64,000 bases of DNA. Source: Flagellimonas aequoris (lineage in GTDB: Bacteria > Bacteroidota > Bacteroidia > Flavobacteriales > Flavobacteriaceae). Below the pieces are notes generated by a model. That model was given only the letters and a program-made list of their open reading frames with translations. It made no database searches and was not told where the DNA came from. This document shows positions 16,066 to 25,492 of the stretch, piece after piece (the first letter of the stretch is position 1; each line of letters begins with the position of its first letter). The position numbers and the translations under genes are program-made. The stretch covers positions 1 to 64,000 of the forward strand of contig NZ_QXFJ01000007.1 in NCBI RefSeq assembly GCF_003584165.1. Direction: 5' to 3'.

Positions 16066-19000
16066 TTGCTCGCTCGTTTAAGTTGGTATTCTTCCCGCCA
16101 GCTATATAGTACGGGCAACAGGAAATATGAGGTTACATCAATGAGCATCCCACCCACAATGGGAATGGCCATTGGAATCATTATATCGCTTCCCTTTCCG
16201 GTGGATGTTAGCACTGGCAACAAGGCAAGAACGGTCGTTACGGTCGTCATCAAACAGGGACGGATACGCTTGCCTGCCGCTTCACGGGTAGCTTGACGAA
16301 TGCCCGGTTTGTCATTCGGTTTTTCCTTATCGAAAGATTGGTCGAGATAGGTTGCCATCACCACACCGTCATCGGTAGCAATACCAAAGAGTGCGATGAA
16401 TCCGACCCAGACCGCAACGCTCAGGTTGATAGTTTTGATATTGAACAACTCGCGAAGGTTCTCACCGAACAAATTGAAATTGAGAAACCAGTCTTGTCCA
16501 TAGAGCCAAATCATCACAAAGCCACCTGCAAATGCTACGGCAATGGCGGTAAATACCATCAATGAGGTGGTGACCGATTTAAACTGAAAGTATAGAATGA
16601 GAAATATGATAATCAAGCATAGCGGAACCACGATGGACAGGGTTTTCTCTGCACGCAACTGGTTTTCATAGGTGCCCGTAAACTTGTAGCTGATGCCTTT
16701 GGGTACGGTCAGTTCGCCGCTGTCTATCTTTTCTTGAATCAAGGCCTGGGCATTTTCCACCACATCCACTTCGGCAAAGCCGTCCAGCTTGTCAAATAAA
16801 ACATAGCCGACCAAAAAGGTGTCCTCACTTTTGATGACCTGCGGACCTTGCTCATACCGGATGTCCACGAGTTCGCCAAGGGGAACGGGGCTTCCTTTTT
16901 CCACGGGAACGTAGATATTCTTTAGGTCGGTCGGATTATCACGCAGCTCTCGTGGGTAGCGTACCCTAACGGCGTAGCGTTCCCTACCTTCGACTGTTTG
17001 GGTCAGGGGCATCCCACCTACGGCTACTTGCAGGATTTCCTGTACGTCCATAATCGAAACCCCGTAACGCGCCAACTGTTCCCGTTTGATATCCACCAAC
17101 AGATAGGGTTTGCCCACGATACGGTCGGCAAATACGGCCTGTTCTTTTACACCTTCGGCCTGTTTCAATATTTCTTCAAGTTCCAAGCCGAAAGCTTCGA
17201 TTTCCCGTAAGTCCTGCCCCTTGACCTTAATGCCCATTGGCGCGCGCATACCCGTTTGCAGCATCACCAATCGGGTTTCGATAGGCTGTAACTTAGGGGC
17301 GGAAGTAATACCGGGCAGTTTAGTGACCCTGACGATTTCGTTCCAGATATCATCCGGGCTCTGGATTTCAGGTCGCCAGTTTCGGTAGTACTCGCCATCA
17401 TCATCGGGAATCAATTCGTTTCTTGTGATGGTAGTTTGCAATTGGGATGCTTCATAACTGGCATCGTTTTCTACTTCGTTGTTCGGATTAATATGGAACC
17501 TATCATTTTTCAATACAAAAAGTCCGTCGTCGTTTACCCGATAGCGTTGCCGTTCCCCTGAAGCGTTGCGCATATATTCCGACTTGTACTGAATCACGTT
17601 CTCGTACATCGAAAGCGGTGCCGGGTCAAGCGCGGATTCGGTGCGGCCTGCCTTTCCGACCACGGTCTCGATTTCAGGGATGGTGGCCACCGCCATATCC
17701 AATTGTTGCAAGACCCGTTTATTTTCGGCTACACCTGAGTGCGGTAGCGAGGTAGGCATCAGCAGGAACGAACCCTCGTTGAGAGCTGGCATAAATTCCT
17801 TGCCCGTGTTGCGCATAATGAAGAAACCGAGAACAAGCAGCGTAGTAGGAATCACAAGAAACAACAACCTGTTTTGCAATGCCCATTTCAAGATACGGTC
17901 GTAGTATTTCCTGAGCAACGAAAAGATGCCCAGAACCCCAAAACAGCTTACAGCCACAAAAATTAGGTTCATTGTCAGGCTACGGTCAAACCCGAGGGGT
18001 CGCCAGTATTCCGCCAATAGGAATACAACTGCGATTGTGGCAATAGCCGTATTGATGAGATTTTTTTGCTTTACCGCTACGCTCTCCCTTTGGTCGTGAA
18101 TCTCGCCAGCTCGATTTCGCGAAAGCGTAACACGCATTGATAGAAAGGCTACTGCACCAAAAGCGACAAGTACCAATCCTATCCAATATCCGAAGACTAC
18201 GGAAGTGAATCCCAATAGAATCAAAATTCCATTGATGGCATATTTGAGCCGCTCCCGCATTTTCCTTTCCCTAAAAAAAGTTGCCGCAAAAGGTGGTATA
18301 AGAAACAGTGCAATAACCAATGCCGCAGCGAGTGCCATTGTTTTGGTAAAAGCAAGGGGTCGGAACAATTTTCCCTCGGCACCTACCATTGTAAACACCG
18401 GAAGGAAACTGATTATCGTAGTCATTACCGCTGTAACGATAGCGCCCGAAACTTCGGCGGTGGCATTATAGACGATTTCGTTAGTGGTATAGGCTTTGCC
18501 GTTTTCATTTACTCGTAAGCCTTCATCTTCCAGATGGCGGATCATATTCTCGGCAAGGATGACACCCACATCGACCATGGTACCGATGGCAATGGCGATT
18601 CCAGAGAGGGCGACGATGTTCGCGTCTACATTAAAAAGTTTCATCGTGATAAATACCATTAATACCGCCACAGGTAGCAGTCCAGAAATCAGGATAGAGG
18701 CTCGAAGATTGAAAACCATAATGATAATGACCAAAATAGTAATCAGGATTTCCAAGGTCAGGGCCTCGTTGAGCGTACCCAAAGTTTCCTGAATGAGTTC
18801 GGTACGGTCGTAAAAGGGGACTATGGTTACTTGTGAGGTTTTACCGTCTGCCAGTTCCTTTGAGGGAAGTCCCGCACTTAATTCGTTGATCTGTTCCTTT
18901 ACATTATTGATGACTTCCAAAGGGTTGGCACCGTAGCGAGCGACAACCACACCGCCTACAACTTCGGCACCTTCTTTGTCTAATATCCCACGTCTGGTAG

Positions 19001-19859
19001 CCGGACCTAAATGGACATTGCCCACATCCTTAATTCTGATGGAGGTGAAATTTTCGGAATCGACTACGGCATTTTCGATATCTGAAATGGATTTTACATA
19101 ACCCAGACCGCGTACCAGGTATTCGGCCTTGTTCATTTCCAAGGTCTGTGCACCAATATCCTGATTGCTTTCCTTGACCGCCTTTACGATATCGGCCAGA
19201 CCGATATTATACTGCCGCATCTTTTCGGGGTAAACATCTACCTGATATTCCTGAACATAACCGCCTATGGATGCCACTTCCGATACGCCGCTTGCAGAAG
19301 AGAGTGCATATTTTACGTAATAGTCCTGTATGCTGCGAAGTTCCTGCAAATCCCATCCGCCCGTTACATTTCCATCTTTATCACGACCTTCGAGGGTGTA
19401 CCAGAAAATCTGACCCAATCCCGTAGCATCCGGACCCAAGGCGGGATTCACACCATCGGGCAATAGACCACTTGGAAGAGAATTTAGCTTTTCAAGGATG
19501 CGGCTACGCGACCAGTAGAATTCGATATCCTCTTCAAAAATGATATAGATGCTCGAAAACCCGAACATCGAGGAACTGCGGATGGTCTTAACACCCGGAA
19601 TCCCTAACAGGGATGTGGTAAGCGGATAGGTAATCTGATCCTCGATGTCCTGTGGGGAACGCCCTTGCCATTTGGTAAAAACAATCTGTTGGTTTTCGCC
19701 GATATCGGGTATGGCATCCACGGCTACAGGGTCGCTGGGCAATAATCCTGTTTCCCAACTAAATGGTGCGTTGACGATGCCCCAGCCCACAAATAGGGCG
19801 AGCATCAAAACTGCAACTAGCTTGTTTTCGATAAGAAATTTTATGCTTTTATTCAGCAT
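16062..19859 (-). CDS. cusA: CusA-type heavy-metal RND efflux pump
   Basis: A 1265-residue inner-membrane proton-driven pump with the twelve-helix RND layout, extended N-terminal half and two large periplasmic loops. In TM4 the sequence IAIAIGTMVDVGVILAENM gives Asp430 and Glu437, while the first Asp of the CzcA signature is Ala (424). This pattern favours the monovalent Cu/Ag class (HME4) over Zn/Co. It is the second gene of the copper operon, 119 bases after the HYC_CC_PP gene, and overlaps cusC by four bases. Its length is larger than the roughly 1050 residues of E. coli CusA because of inserts near residues 540-640 and 790-850. Confidence 0.92.
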   Translation of the reverse strand: MLNKSIKFLIENKLVAVLMLALFVGWGIVNAPFSWETGLLPSDPVAVDAIPDIGENQQIVFTKWQGRSPQDIEDQITYPLTTSLLGIPGVKTIRSSSMFGFSSIYIIFEEDIEFYWSRSRILEKLNSLPSGLLPDGVNPALGPDATGLGQIFWYTLEGRDKDGNVTGGWDLQELRSIQDYYVKYALSSASGVSEVASIGGYVQEYQVDVYPEKMRQYNIGLADIVKAVKESNQDIGAQTLEMNKAEYLVRGLGYVKSISDIENAVVDSENFTSIRIKDVGNVHLGPATRRGILDKEGAEVVGGVVVARYGANPLEVINNVKEQINELSAGLPSKELADGKTSQVTIVPFYDRTELIQETLGTLNEALTLEILITILVIIIMVFNLRASILISGLLPVAVLMVFITMKLFNVDANIVALSGIAIAIGTMVDVGVILAENMIRHLEDEGLRVNENGKAYTTNEIVYNATAEVSGAIVTAVMTTIISFLPVFTMVGAEGKLFRPLAFTKTMALAAALVIALFLIPPFAATFFRERKMRERLKYAINGILILLGFTSVVFGYWIGLVLVAFGAVAFLSMRVTLSRNRAGEIHDQRESVAVKQKNLINTAIATIAVVFLLAEYWRPLGFDRSLTMNLIFVAVSCFGVLGIFSLLRKYYDRILKWALQNRLLFLVIPTTLLVLGFFIMRNTGKEFMPALNEGSFLLMPTSLPHSGVAENKRVLQQLDMAVATIPEIETVVGKAGRTESALDPAPLSMYENVIQYKSEYMRNASGERQRYRVNDDGLFVLKNDRFHINPNNEVENDASYEASQLQTTITRNELIPDDDGEYYRNWRPEIQSPDDIWNEIVRVTKLPGITSAPKLQPIETRLVMLQTGMRAPMGIKVKGQDLREIEAFGLELEEILKQAEGVKEQAVFADRIVGKPYLLVDIKREQLARYGVSIMDVQEILQVAVGGMPLTQTVEGRERYAVRVRYPRELRDNPTDLKNIYVPVEKGSPVPLGELVDIRYEQGPQVIKSEDTFLVGYVLFDKLDGFAEVDVVENAQALIQEKIDSGELTVPKGISYKFTGTYENQLRAEKTLSIVVPLCLIIIFLILYFQFKSVTTSLMVFTAIAVAFAGGFVMIWLYGQDWFLNFNLFGENLRELFNIKTINLSVAVWVGFIALFGIATDDGVVMATYLDQSFDKEKPNDKPGIRQATREAAGKRIRPCLMTTVTTVLALLPVLTSTGKGSDIMIPMAIPIVGGMLIDVTSYFLLPVLYSWREEYQLKRASK

Positions 19860-19978
19860 ATTGGATGATAATTAGACAGTTATACAAAGGGATTGTCTTG
19901 CGGCATTCTGAAAATAGAACACAACAAAACGAGCCCAAAACGGAAGTACCGAAGGGCAAATAATTTACTGTCTAAAAA

Positions 19979-20398
19979 TCAAATTAAATATGTCTCGTAC
20001 AGGGTCTGCACGTCCCGTTCAATAAAGGGGGGTGAGTAATCCTTGAAGGGAACGATGTTTTCATCAAGTCCTTCAAAGAGATTGATATAGGTGTAGAAAA
20101 ATGTGGCAACGAAAGTCTGTTGCTCGAATGTCAGTTTGTTGAATGAAGTTTTTAGATCGTCTTGTCCTTCCTTGACAATCTGTTGGTCGGTACAACAAGA
20201 TTTTTCGGTCATCGAAGGATTTTCACAGCTTTTGGCCGGCTGTGCTTTTTCCATCCCACAACCTTCGGCTTTTGTAAAAAGACTAAAATCGACCAGAGAG
20301 TCCCCACAATAGTGCATATCCACCGTAAACGACATTGTAGTGAACAACACCACAAATGCCATCAAAACGGATAATATTTTATGGAAAACCTTTTTCAT
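19979..20398 (-). CDS. HYC_CC_PP family protein, head of the copper operon
   Basis: A 139-residue exported protein with the three marks that name the family: HYCGDSL after the signal segment (residue about 31), an SCC motif (EKSCCTDQ) in the middle, and SPPF near the end. Signal peptide: KILSVLMAFVVLFTTMSFT. The Cys/His residues could bind copper in the periplasm, perhaps as a sensor or chaperone, but no function is established. It is the first gene of the copper operon. A related protein (44518) heads the Czc operon in the same way. Confidence 0.82.
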   Translation of the reverse strand: MKKVFHKILSVLMAFVVLFTTMSFTVDMHYCGDSLVDFSLFTKAEGCGMEKAQPAKSCENPSMTEKSCCTDQQIVKEGQDDLKTSFNKLTFEQQTFVATFFYTYINLFEGLDENIVPFKDYSPPFIERDVQTLYETYLI

Positions 20399-20423
20399 CG
20401 ATGTAAAATTACAAAATTTTAAC

Positions 20424-20448
20424 AGTTCTTATTGTGATTAACAGAACT
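20424..20448. promoter_or_regulatory. Inverted repeat in the copper operon promoter region
   Basis: AGTTCT (20424-20429) and AGAACT (20443-20448) form a six-base inverted repeat with a 13-base spacer, extended by flanking AAC/ACA. It lies about 26-50 bases upstream of the first copper operon ATG, where an operator would be expected. The regulator is unknown. Confidence 0.4.
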
Positions 20449-20475
20449 TTAATTTCAGGGTTTCTGCATTCTGCG

Positions 20476-21588
20476 CTATTTCCATTTACCCAAAACAATG
20501 AGCAATCGTTTTAATTGTAGCAGTTGATTTTCATTTTTAAAATGTTCGTGAGCCAACATTGTTTTTAGTTGAGCAGTCGCTTTTTCTGAAGGAAATCCTG
20601 AAGTCTCGCAAAGTTTGTGAAACTTTTGCATTTCTTCAAGCTTAAACTTTGCTTTTTCAACAAATCGTTCGGCATTGTCATCCTCTTCATAGCTTGATTG
20701 AATCTCGAAATGTCTTTCAATCGTTCCCGGCTTGCCAATTATTAATTTTTCCGCATTACTCTGGATAATTGCGTTCGTAGTAAAAACGTAATCCCTATCA
20801 TGAACCATTCTATTAATTCTTGTCTGACCATCGGCTATATTATTGGGAAAGATTTCCAGATAATATTTTGTGTCCAAAGGCAAGGTTATTACCGAATCGG
20901 GATTGAACAGACCTTCGAATCGTGTTGAATTCATGCCACGTATCGAAAGGGGATTATCGCAAGTAATCAATGGCGCATTGGCATCATTTATTTGATGTAC
21001 ATTTATGGTGCAATCATATTTGAAGTCCACAAATTCTTTCCATCTTTCCAGATGATTGACTATGAATTTTAGTCTATTGCGCTCTTTGAATTCGTGTCTA
21101 ACTTTATCAATGTCTTTTTTATTGAATTCGTATTTTTCCTCTTCAAATGAGAACTTTACATCGCCATTAGCATCAGCATAGAGCAACATCCTATCTAAAA
21201 TCTGGTCAGTGAACGCATTCTGATGATTAAGAACTTTCGGGGTGCGGAAGTAGAGCGATAGGCAAACGTATAATACCTGTCTTTTTTGTTCAGGTGTCAG
21301 AACTATTGTCTTTTCATCTACCAGCAGAGCATATATCTTTGGAAATTCTGAATCTACGTGTTCAGCGTAATGAAGTTCCAAAGCATATTTCTTATCGACC
21401 TCTGCATTGGGAATAGTATAGAGGTTTTTTTTGAAGCAGATGCTTTTCGTGCTGATGTATTCTAAAAGAAATTCGTCTTCTAGTTTGTAGGCATCCACGA
21501 AATAGTTTCCGTTTTTACCCTCAACACCAAAATTTTTAAGGTAGGAGCGAGGGATATAATGCTGTTTTATTGGTTCATTTTTAGGCAT
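20476..21588 (-). CDS. DUF4238 protein
   Basis: A 370-residue protein with the DUF4238 opening motif KQHYIPRSYLKNF at residues 8-20 and the conserved central block LITCDNPLSIRG. No membrane segment or signal is seen. The family is widespread, of unknown function, and often found in defence-like or mobile contexts; the conserved His and Asp residues have been taken to suggest enzymatic activity. It sits alone between the copper operon and the first zinc ATPase and has no obvious link to metals, so it is probably an independent passenger gene. Confidence 0.82.
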   Translation of the reverse strand: MPKNEPIKQHYIPRSYLKNFGVEGKNGNYFVDAYKLEDEFLLEYISTKSICFKKNLYTIPNAEVDKKYALELHYAEHVDSEFPKIYALLVDEKTIVLTPEQKRQVLYVCLSLYFRTPKVLNHQNAFTDQILDRMLLYADANGDVKFSFEEEKYEFNKKDIDKVRHEFKERNRLKFIVNHLERWKEFVDFKYDCTINVHQINDANAPLITCDNPLSIRGMNSTRFEGLFNPDSVITLPLDTKYYLEIFPNNIADGQTRINRMVHDRDYVFTTNAIIQSNAEKLIIGKPGTIERHFEIQSSYEEDDNAERFVEKAKFKLEEMQKFHKLCETSGFPSEKATAQLKTMLAHEHFKNENQLLQLKRLLIVLGKWK

Positions 21589-21618
21589 AATGGAATATAG
21601 TATTTCTTTTATAATATA

Positions 21619-23583
21619 TCATTCCCACTTCTTTTTCTGCAACCGCACCGCATTAAAAATAGCCAGCAATGCAACCCCAACATCTGCAAAAACAGCTTCC
21701 CACATTGTTGCTAAACCACCTGCGCCGAGAATAAGAACGATAACTTTCACTCCAAATGCCAAACCAATATTCTGCCAAACAATCTTACGCGTTGAGCGTC
21801 CAATTTTAATCGCTCTTGCTATTTTGCTTGGTTGGTCGGTCTGGATGATAACATCTGCTGTTTCTATTGCCACGTCGCTGCCCAAGCCTCCCATTGCGAT
21901 ACCTACATCACTTGCCGCAAGCACCGGTGCATCATTGATGCCGTCGCCAATAAATGCAACTTTGGTATTGGGTTGCTTTTTCAACGTTTCCACTTCGTTA
22001 AGCTTATCTTCTGGTAGCAAACCCCCTTTTGCCCAATCGATTTTCAATTCTTTTGCGGTCTTTTGAGTTATGGAATCCTTATCGCCGGAGAGCATAATAA
22101 TCTTGGAAATACCCGATTCCCTAATTTGCTTTATGGCCTGATGCGCATCTTCCTTCAGTTCATCGGCAATGGTCACGTAGCCTGCAAATTTTCCGTCATT
22201 GGCGACCATGACGATAGACTCAACAATACTATCGGTTTCAGAGGGAACGTCTATTCCGTTTGCGGTCATCAGAGCCTTGTTGCCGACCAACACGGTCTTT
22301 CCGTTGACCGTACCTTTTAAACCTTTTCCGGCTACTTCTGAAACTTCGGTCGCTTCAAAATCCGCACCGTCTGCCTTGTATTCCAAAATTGCTTTGGCAA
22401 TCGGATGGGTAGATTGTTCTTCCATGGCCATTAGGTACTGCATAAATTCAGCTTCGGTAAAAGCCGAGCTGTTTACCACTTCCTTAATCTTAAATACCCC
22501 CTTGGTTACCGTTCCTGTTTTGTCCATTACAACGGTATTTACCTTGGTCATTGCATCGAGAAAAGATGCTCCTTTGAACAGAATCCCGTTTCGAGATGCC
22601 GCACCCAAACCACCGAAATAACCCAATGGAATCGAAATGACCAATGCACAGGGACACGAAATCACGAGAAATATCAATGCTCTATACAGCCAATCCCTAA
22701 ACACATAATCATCAACAAAAAAGTAGGGCAAGAATGTTAGACCGATAGCTAGGAAAACAACGATAGGTGTATAAATCCGTGCAAACTTTCGGATAAACAA
22801 TTCTGTCTTTGATTTTCGTGCCGTTGCATTTTGTACCATATCGAGAATACGCGCAATGGAACTGTCCTTGAATTCCTTGGTCGTTTCCACTTCGATAACA
22901 CCATCGAGGTTGATGCTACCTGCAAAGACCTTTTCATTCTTTGCAATGGTATCGGGTTTGCTTTCTCCGGTCAACGCCGCAGTATTAAACGAGCCTTTTT
23001 CCGAAAGTAGGATGCCATCAAGCGGTACTTTCTCGCCGACACGTACCTGAATTTTCTCGCCAATGAAAACAGTTTCCGGATTAACTGAAACAAAGTCACC
23101 ATCACGATGTACCAGTGCTTCATTGGGGCGTACGTCGAGCAAAGCCTTGATGTTTCCCTTGGCACGGTTGACGGCGGCATTCTGGAACAGTTCGCCTACG
23201 GCATAGAACAACATCACGGCCACACCTTCGGGATATTCACCTATGGCAAAAGCCCCCAAAGTGGCAATAGACATCAAGAAAAATTCCGTGAAGAAGTCGC
23301 CGTTTTTTATACTTTTCCAGCCTTCAATAATAACGGGAAACCCAACAGGAATATAGGCTACAACATACCAAAGAATACGAATCCAACCCGTGAAAGATGG
23401 GAAGGCATCGAAAAAATCGATGGCAATACCCACAATCAGCATTACAAAGCTAAAAATAGCAGGTAGGTAGGTTCTAAATTTTGATGCCTTTTCCGGACTA
23501 CTGTGGTTATGGCCATCATCGTGGCTGTGTTCGCCAGAATGTTTCCGGGTATCGATATCCCTAAGATTTTGTTTTTTCTTCAT
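21619..23583 (-). CDS. Zn/Cd/Pb-type P1B ATPase, copy 1 (ZntA-like)
   Basis: A 654-residue metal-exporting ATPase. The ATG at 23583 (MKKKQNL) is used; an upstream TTG frame extension is unsupported. A His-rich tail (HSGEHSHDDGHNH) replaces an HMA domain. Ion-site motif SCPCALVISIP in TM6, DKTGTVTKG, STHPIAKA, SGDKDS and GDGINDAPVLAASD are intact, and the class is P1B-2 by these features. By eye about nine in ten residues match the copy at 31302, though that copy lacks the His-rich tail. A C-terminal fragment of a third copy lies just upstream (23821-23955). Confidence 0.9.
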   Translation of the reverse strand: MKKKQNLRDIDTRKHSGEHSHDDGHNHSSPEKASKFRTYLPAIFSFVMLIVGIAIDFFDAFPSFTGWIRILWYVVAYIPVGFPVIIEGWKSIKNGDFFTEFFLMSIATLGAFAIGEYPEGVAVMLFYAVGELFQNAAVNRAKGNIKALLDVRPNEALVHRDGDFVSVNPETVFIGEKIQVRVGEKVPLDGILLSEKGSFNTAALTGESKPDTIAKNEKVFAGSINLDGVIEVETTKEFKDSSIARILDMVQNATARKSKTELFIRKFARIYTPIVVFLAIGLTFLPYFFVDDYVFRDWLYRALIFLVISCPCALVISIPLGYFGGLGAASRNGILFKGASFLDAMTKVNTVVMDKTGTVTKGVFKIKEVVNSSAFTEAEFMQYLMAMEEQSTHPIAKAILEYKADGADFEATEVSEVAGKGLKGTVNGKTVLVGNKALMTANGIDVPSETDSIVESIVMVANDGKFAGYVTIADELKEDAHQAIKQIRESGISKIIMLSGDKDSITQKTAKELKIDWAKGGLLPEDKLNEVETLKKQPNTKVAFIGDGINDAPVLAASDVGIAMGGLGSDVAIETADVIIQTDQPSKIARAIKIGRSTRKIVWQNIGLAFGVKVIVLILGAGGLATMWEAVFADVGVALLAIFNAVRLQKKKWE

Positions 23584-23593
23584 CGTGATTTTA

Positions 23594-23842
23594 TTATTCC
23601 AGACCTTGATAGGGTTTATATTCTTTGTCCCCAAATTCTTTTTCGATTTGCAGGGTGGTATGCGTTATTTCAAATTTATCGTGCAATTGTTCCCGGATGT
23701 CGTATATAAATTGGTCCTCGTGTCCATCGGGAACGACCAGATGGGTAGAAAGTGCCGTTTCCGTGGTACTCATTGCCCAGATATGTAAATCGTGTACTTC
23801 TTCGACCCCTTCGATATCCATTAGGAACTTTTCCACTTCATC
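23594..23842 (-). pseudogene. C-terminal remnant of a CDF cation transporter
   Basis: About 83 codons encode only the cytoplasmic C-terminal domain of a cation diffusion facilitator: GVEEVHDLHIWAMSTTE with the His of the metal-binding dimer domain, then THLVVPDGHEDQ and a regular stop. No membrane part is present. Upstream it merges out of frame into an ATPase remnant, so an ORF running from 23959 is a hybrid and not a real gene. Deletion between a former ATPase gene and a former CDF gene explains the structure. Confidence 0.8.
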
Positions 23843-23955
23843 TTCTGCAATCGAATCGCATTCAAAATAGCCAACATTGCAACACCAACATCTGCGAACA
23901 CTGCTTCCCACATGGTAGCCAATCCACCTGCACCCAGAATGAGCACGATAATTTC
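23821..23955 (-). pseudogene. C-terminal remnant of a third Zn-type P1B ATPase
   Basis: Read in its own frame, the stretch gives EIIVLILGAGGLATMWEA, then FADVGVAMLAILNAIRLQ and a short end with stop. This is nearly the same as the C-termini of both full ATPases (21619 and 31302). Only 44 codons remain. It overlaps the CDF remnant by about 20 bases in another frame, marking the fusion joint. Confidence 0.82.
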
Positions 23956-24006
23956 GCATAGTAAGCTATACCTAATATTTACTAGAGTATCACATAGGTA
24001 GAAAAG

Positions 24007-24849
24007 CTACTTAACTATCAGCAATGGGGCCTTGGAGGCATACAGCATTTTTTTTCTTAGCCCCTTTTTGAAAAGTGCCTCAAAAAATCCGTGTTCCCTG
24101 TAAAGCAAAACCAATAGGTCTATTGGGGTTTCAGTCAAAAATTCATCGATACCCTCTTCGGGTTTGTCTTCCTGGATAACTGTAAAGAACCATTGCTTAG
24201 GTACAAGAAGTTTGCCAAATCTTTCACGAATAAATGCTTTCTCCAGCACCCTTTCCTGTTTGTCCGCTATATGTACAAAGTGCAACTGTGCACTATAGTT
24301 TTCCAATAATCTGGACAATATTTCAAAATCTATTTTATAATCCGTACTATCCGTATCCACTGCGACCCCGATACGCCTATACGCAGTATAGCTGGCATCT
24401 TCAGGTACGGCCAGTACAGGACAAGGTGCCTTTTGTGTCACCTTTTCGGTAACGGTTCCAATAAAAATTTCATCAAATCCCGAAGCCGTACCCTTGGTAC
24501 CCATAACGACAAGACTGGTATTCATTTCCTTAGCCAGGCTAGAAATCACATCGACCGTTGCCCCGAAACCGACCATTGCTTGAAATTCCAACTTGTCCAG
24601 TTCAGGAAAGCCTCTTAGAAACTTATCCAATTTTTCTTTATTGATTTTTTCTTGTGATGCTGTGGTATCTGTTACATTGTGTGCCATAGTTGCCATCCCG
24701 ATGGGCGTACCGGATGGATATGCCACTGAATAGGCGTGGACAAAAACCAGTTTTGATTTCAATTTTTGTGCTAGCCCAATTGCGTAGCTCACCGCATTTT
24801 TTGAAACCTGTGTAAAATCTACAGGTATTAAAATTCCGTCATCTTTCAT
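24007..24849 (-). CDS. Tandem-domain universal stress protein
   Basis: A 280-residue cytoplasmic protein with two UspA domains. The first starts GILIPVDFTQVSKNAVSYA and carries an ATP-type nucleotide-binding signature near residues 115-145 (VVMGTKGTASGFDEIFIGTVTEKV, split here as GTKG-x9-G-TVTEKV). The second (about 150-280) is degenerate, ending in SKAPLLIVK. Such proteins respond to stress or energy limitation. It begins a set of small genes between the zinc ATPase and the cation exchanger. It could be co-expressed with those genes; no metal-binding motif is seen. Confidence 0.88.
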   Translation of the reverse strand: MKDDGILIPVDFTQVSKNAVSYAIGLAQKLKSKLVFVHAYSVAYPSGTPIGMATMAHNVTDTTASQEKINKEKLDKFLRGFPELDKLEFQAMVGFGATVDVISSLAKEMNTSLVVMGTKGTASGFDEIFIGTVTEKVTQKAPCPVLAVPEDASYTAYRRIGVAVDTDSTDYKIDFEILSRLLENYSAQLHFVHIADKQERVLEKAFIRERFGKLLVPKQWFFTVIQEDKPEEGIDEFLTETPIDLLVLLYREHGFFEALFKKGLRKKMLYASKAPLLIVK

Positions 24850-24905
24850 ATCATTTTGTTTTTATTGATTTGACTCCATTAATCTTTCTTTTTAGGTTTA
24901 ATTAT

Positions 24906-25088
24906 TCAATTGAAAAGTAGGTAAAAACCATATAGAATTGCATCTAGAAAGGCAATTGTCAGCACCGCAAGGAACATTGCCACAAAAACCAACAGGCAAT
25001 ACCCTTTCTCCTTTCTGGTTCTTACTTTCCTGTTTATTGAATTCCCCTTTTTTTCCTCTAGTCTCCGCTTTCTCCTTTCCCGTGACAT
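24906..25088 (-). CDS. Small single-helix membrane protein
   Basis: A 60-residue protein with a strongly basic N-terminal half (RERRKRRLEEKK) and one hydrophobic helix at about 30-57. Positive-inside logic places the N-terminus in the cytoplasm. I do not recognise a family. It lies 56 bases upstream of the universal stress gene on the same strand, and two further small genes follow. It may be real given the regular spacing, but short basic ORFs are easily over-called. Confidence 0.5.
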   Translation of the reverse strand: MSRERRKRRLEEKKGNSINRKVRTRKEKGYCLLVFVAMFLAVLTIAFLDAILYGFYLLFN

Positions 25089-25124
25089 ATTATACTGTGC
25101 TTTACTAAAATCAACGCACCAATG

Positions 25125-25301
25125 CTATCCCCTAAGGTCATAAAACCATTCTTCTGCACGTTTGATTCCCTCCGTAATGGCCTTCTCACGAGAATACCCA
25201 TTCTCCTTTACCAATTCTTGTGCAATTTTGAGGGCCTTCTTCCGAACTGACGGCTGTAGGCCATCAAGTTTTGTTTTGAAATCTTCAAATGTCCAGTCCA
25301 T
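25125..25301 (-). CDS. Small YdaT/DUF2188-like protein
   Basis: A 58-residue protein starting MDWTFEDFKTKLDGLQ and ending ITEGIKRAEEWFYDLRG. The arrangement (W near the start, VRKKALKIA in the middle, AxxxGIxxAEEW at the end) resembles small YdaT-type proteins of unknown function found in many bacteria. It is cytoplasmic and highly charged. The gene is followed by a small membrane gene and preceded by a paralog-like gene at 25316, 14 bases away. It is too short for ordinary ORF length cut-offs but the start, spacing and pattern are convincing. Confidence 0.7.
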   Translation of the reverse strand: MDWTFEDFKTKLDGLQPSVRKKALKIAQELVKENGYSREKAITEGIKRAEEWFYDLRG

Positions 25302-25315
25302 ATTGTATACTTTTT

Positions 25316-25489
25316 TTAGAGCTTTCGCCCTTCCATCTCTGCTTTTACAATGCCGCGTTCAAGGGCTTCCTCCTTGGAGCATTGGTTTGTCGTATAGTAT
25401 TCTTCAGCATACTTTACGGCCAATTTGTGGATGTTTTCATCCAGCATATTGAGCCTCATCGAGCAATCTTTAAAAAGTTCGTCTTTCAT
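25316..25489 (-). CDS. Small protein related to the 25125 product
   Basis: A 57-residue protein, MKDELFKDCSMRLNMLDE at the start and CSKEEALERGIVKAEMEG near the end. The block SKEEALERGIVKAE mirrors SREKAITEGIKRAE in its neighbour, so the pair are probably diverged paralogs. Its ATG is three bases after the stop of the cation exchanger gene, so it is likely translated from the same transcript. The function is unknown. Two cysteines (residues 9 and about 38) are the only distinctive residues. Confidence 0.65.
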   Translation of the reverse strand: MKDELFKDCSMRLNMLDENIHKLAVKYAEEYYTTNQCSKEEALERGIVKAEMEGRKL

Positions 25490-25492
25490 CTA

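Noticed and set aside
23594..23959. Hybrid ORF as an intact small CDF protein
   Set aside because: Its first 38 or so residues are an out-of-frame reading of an ATPase C-terminus; only the last 83 residues belong to a CDF family, so two remnants explain it better.
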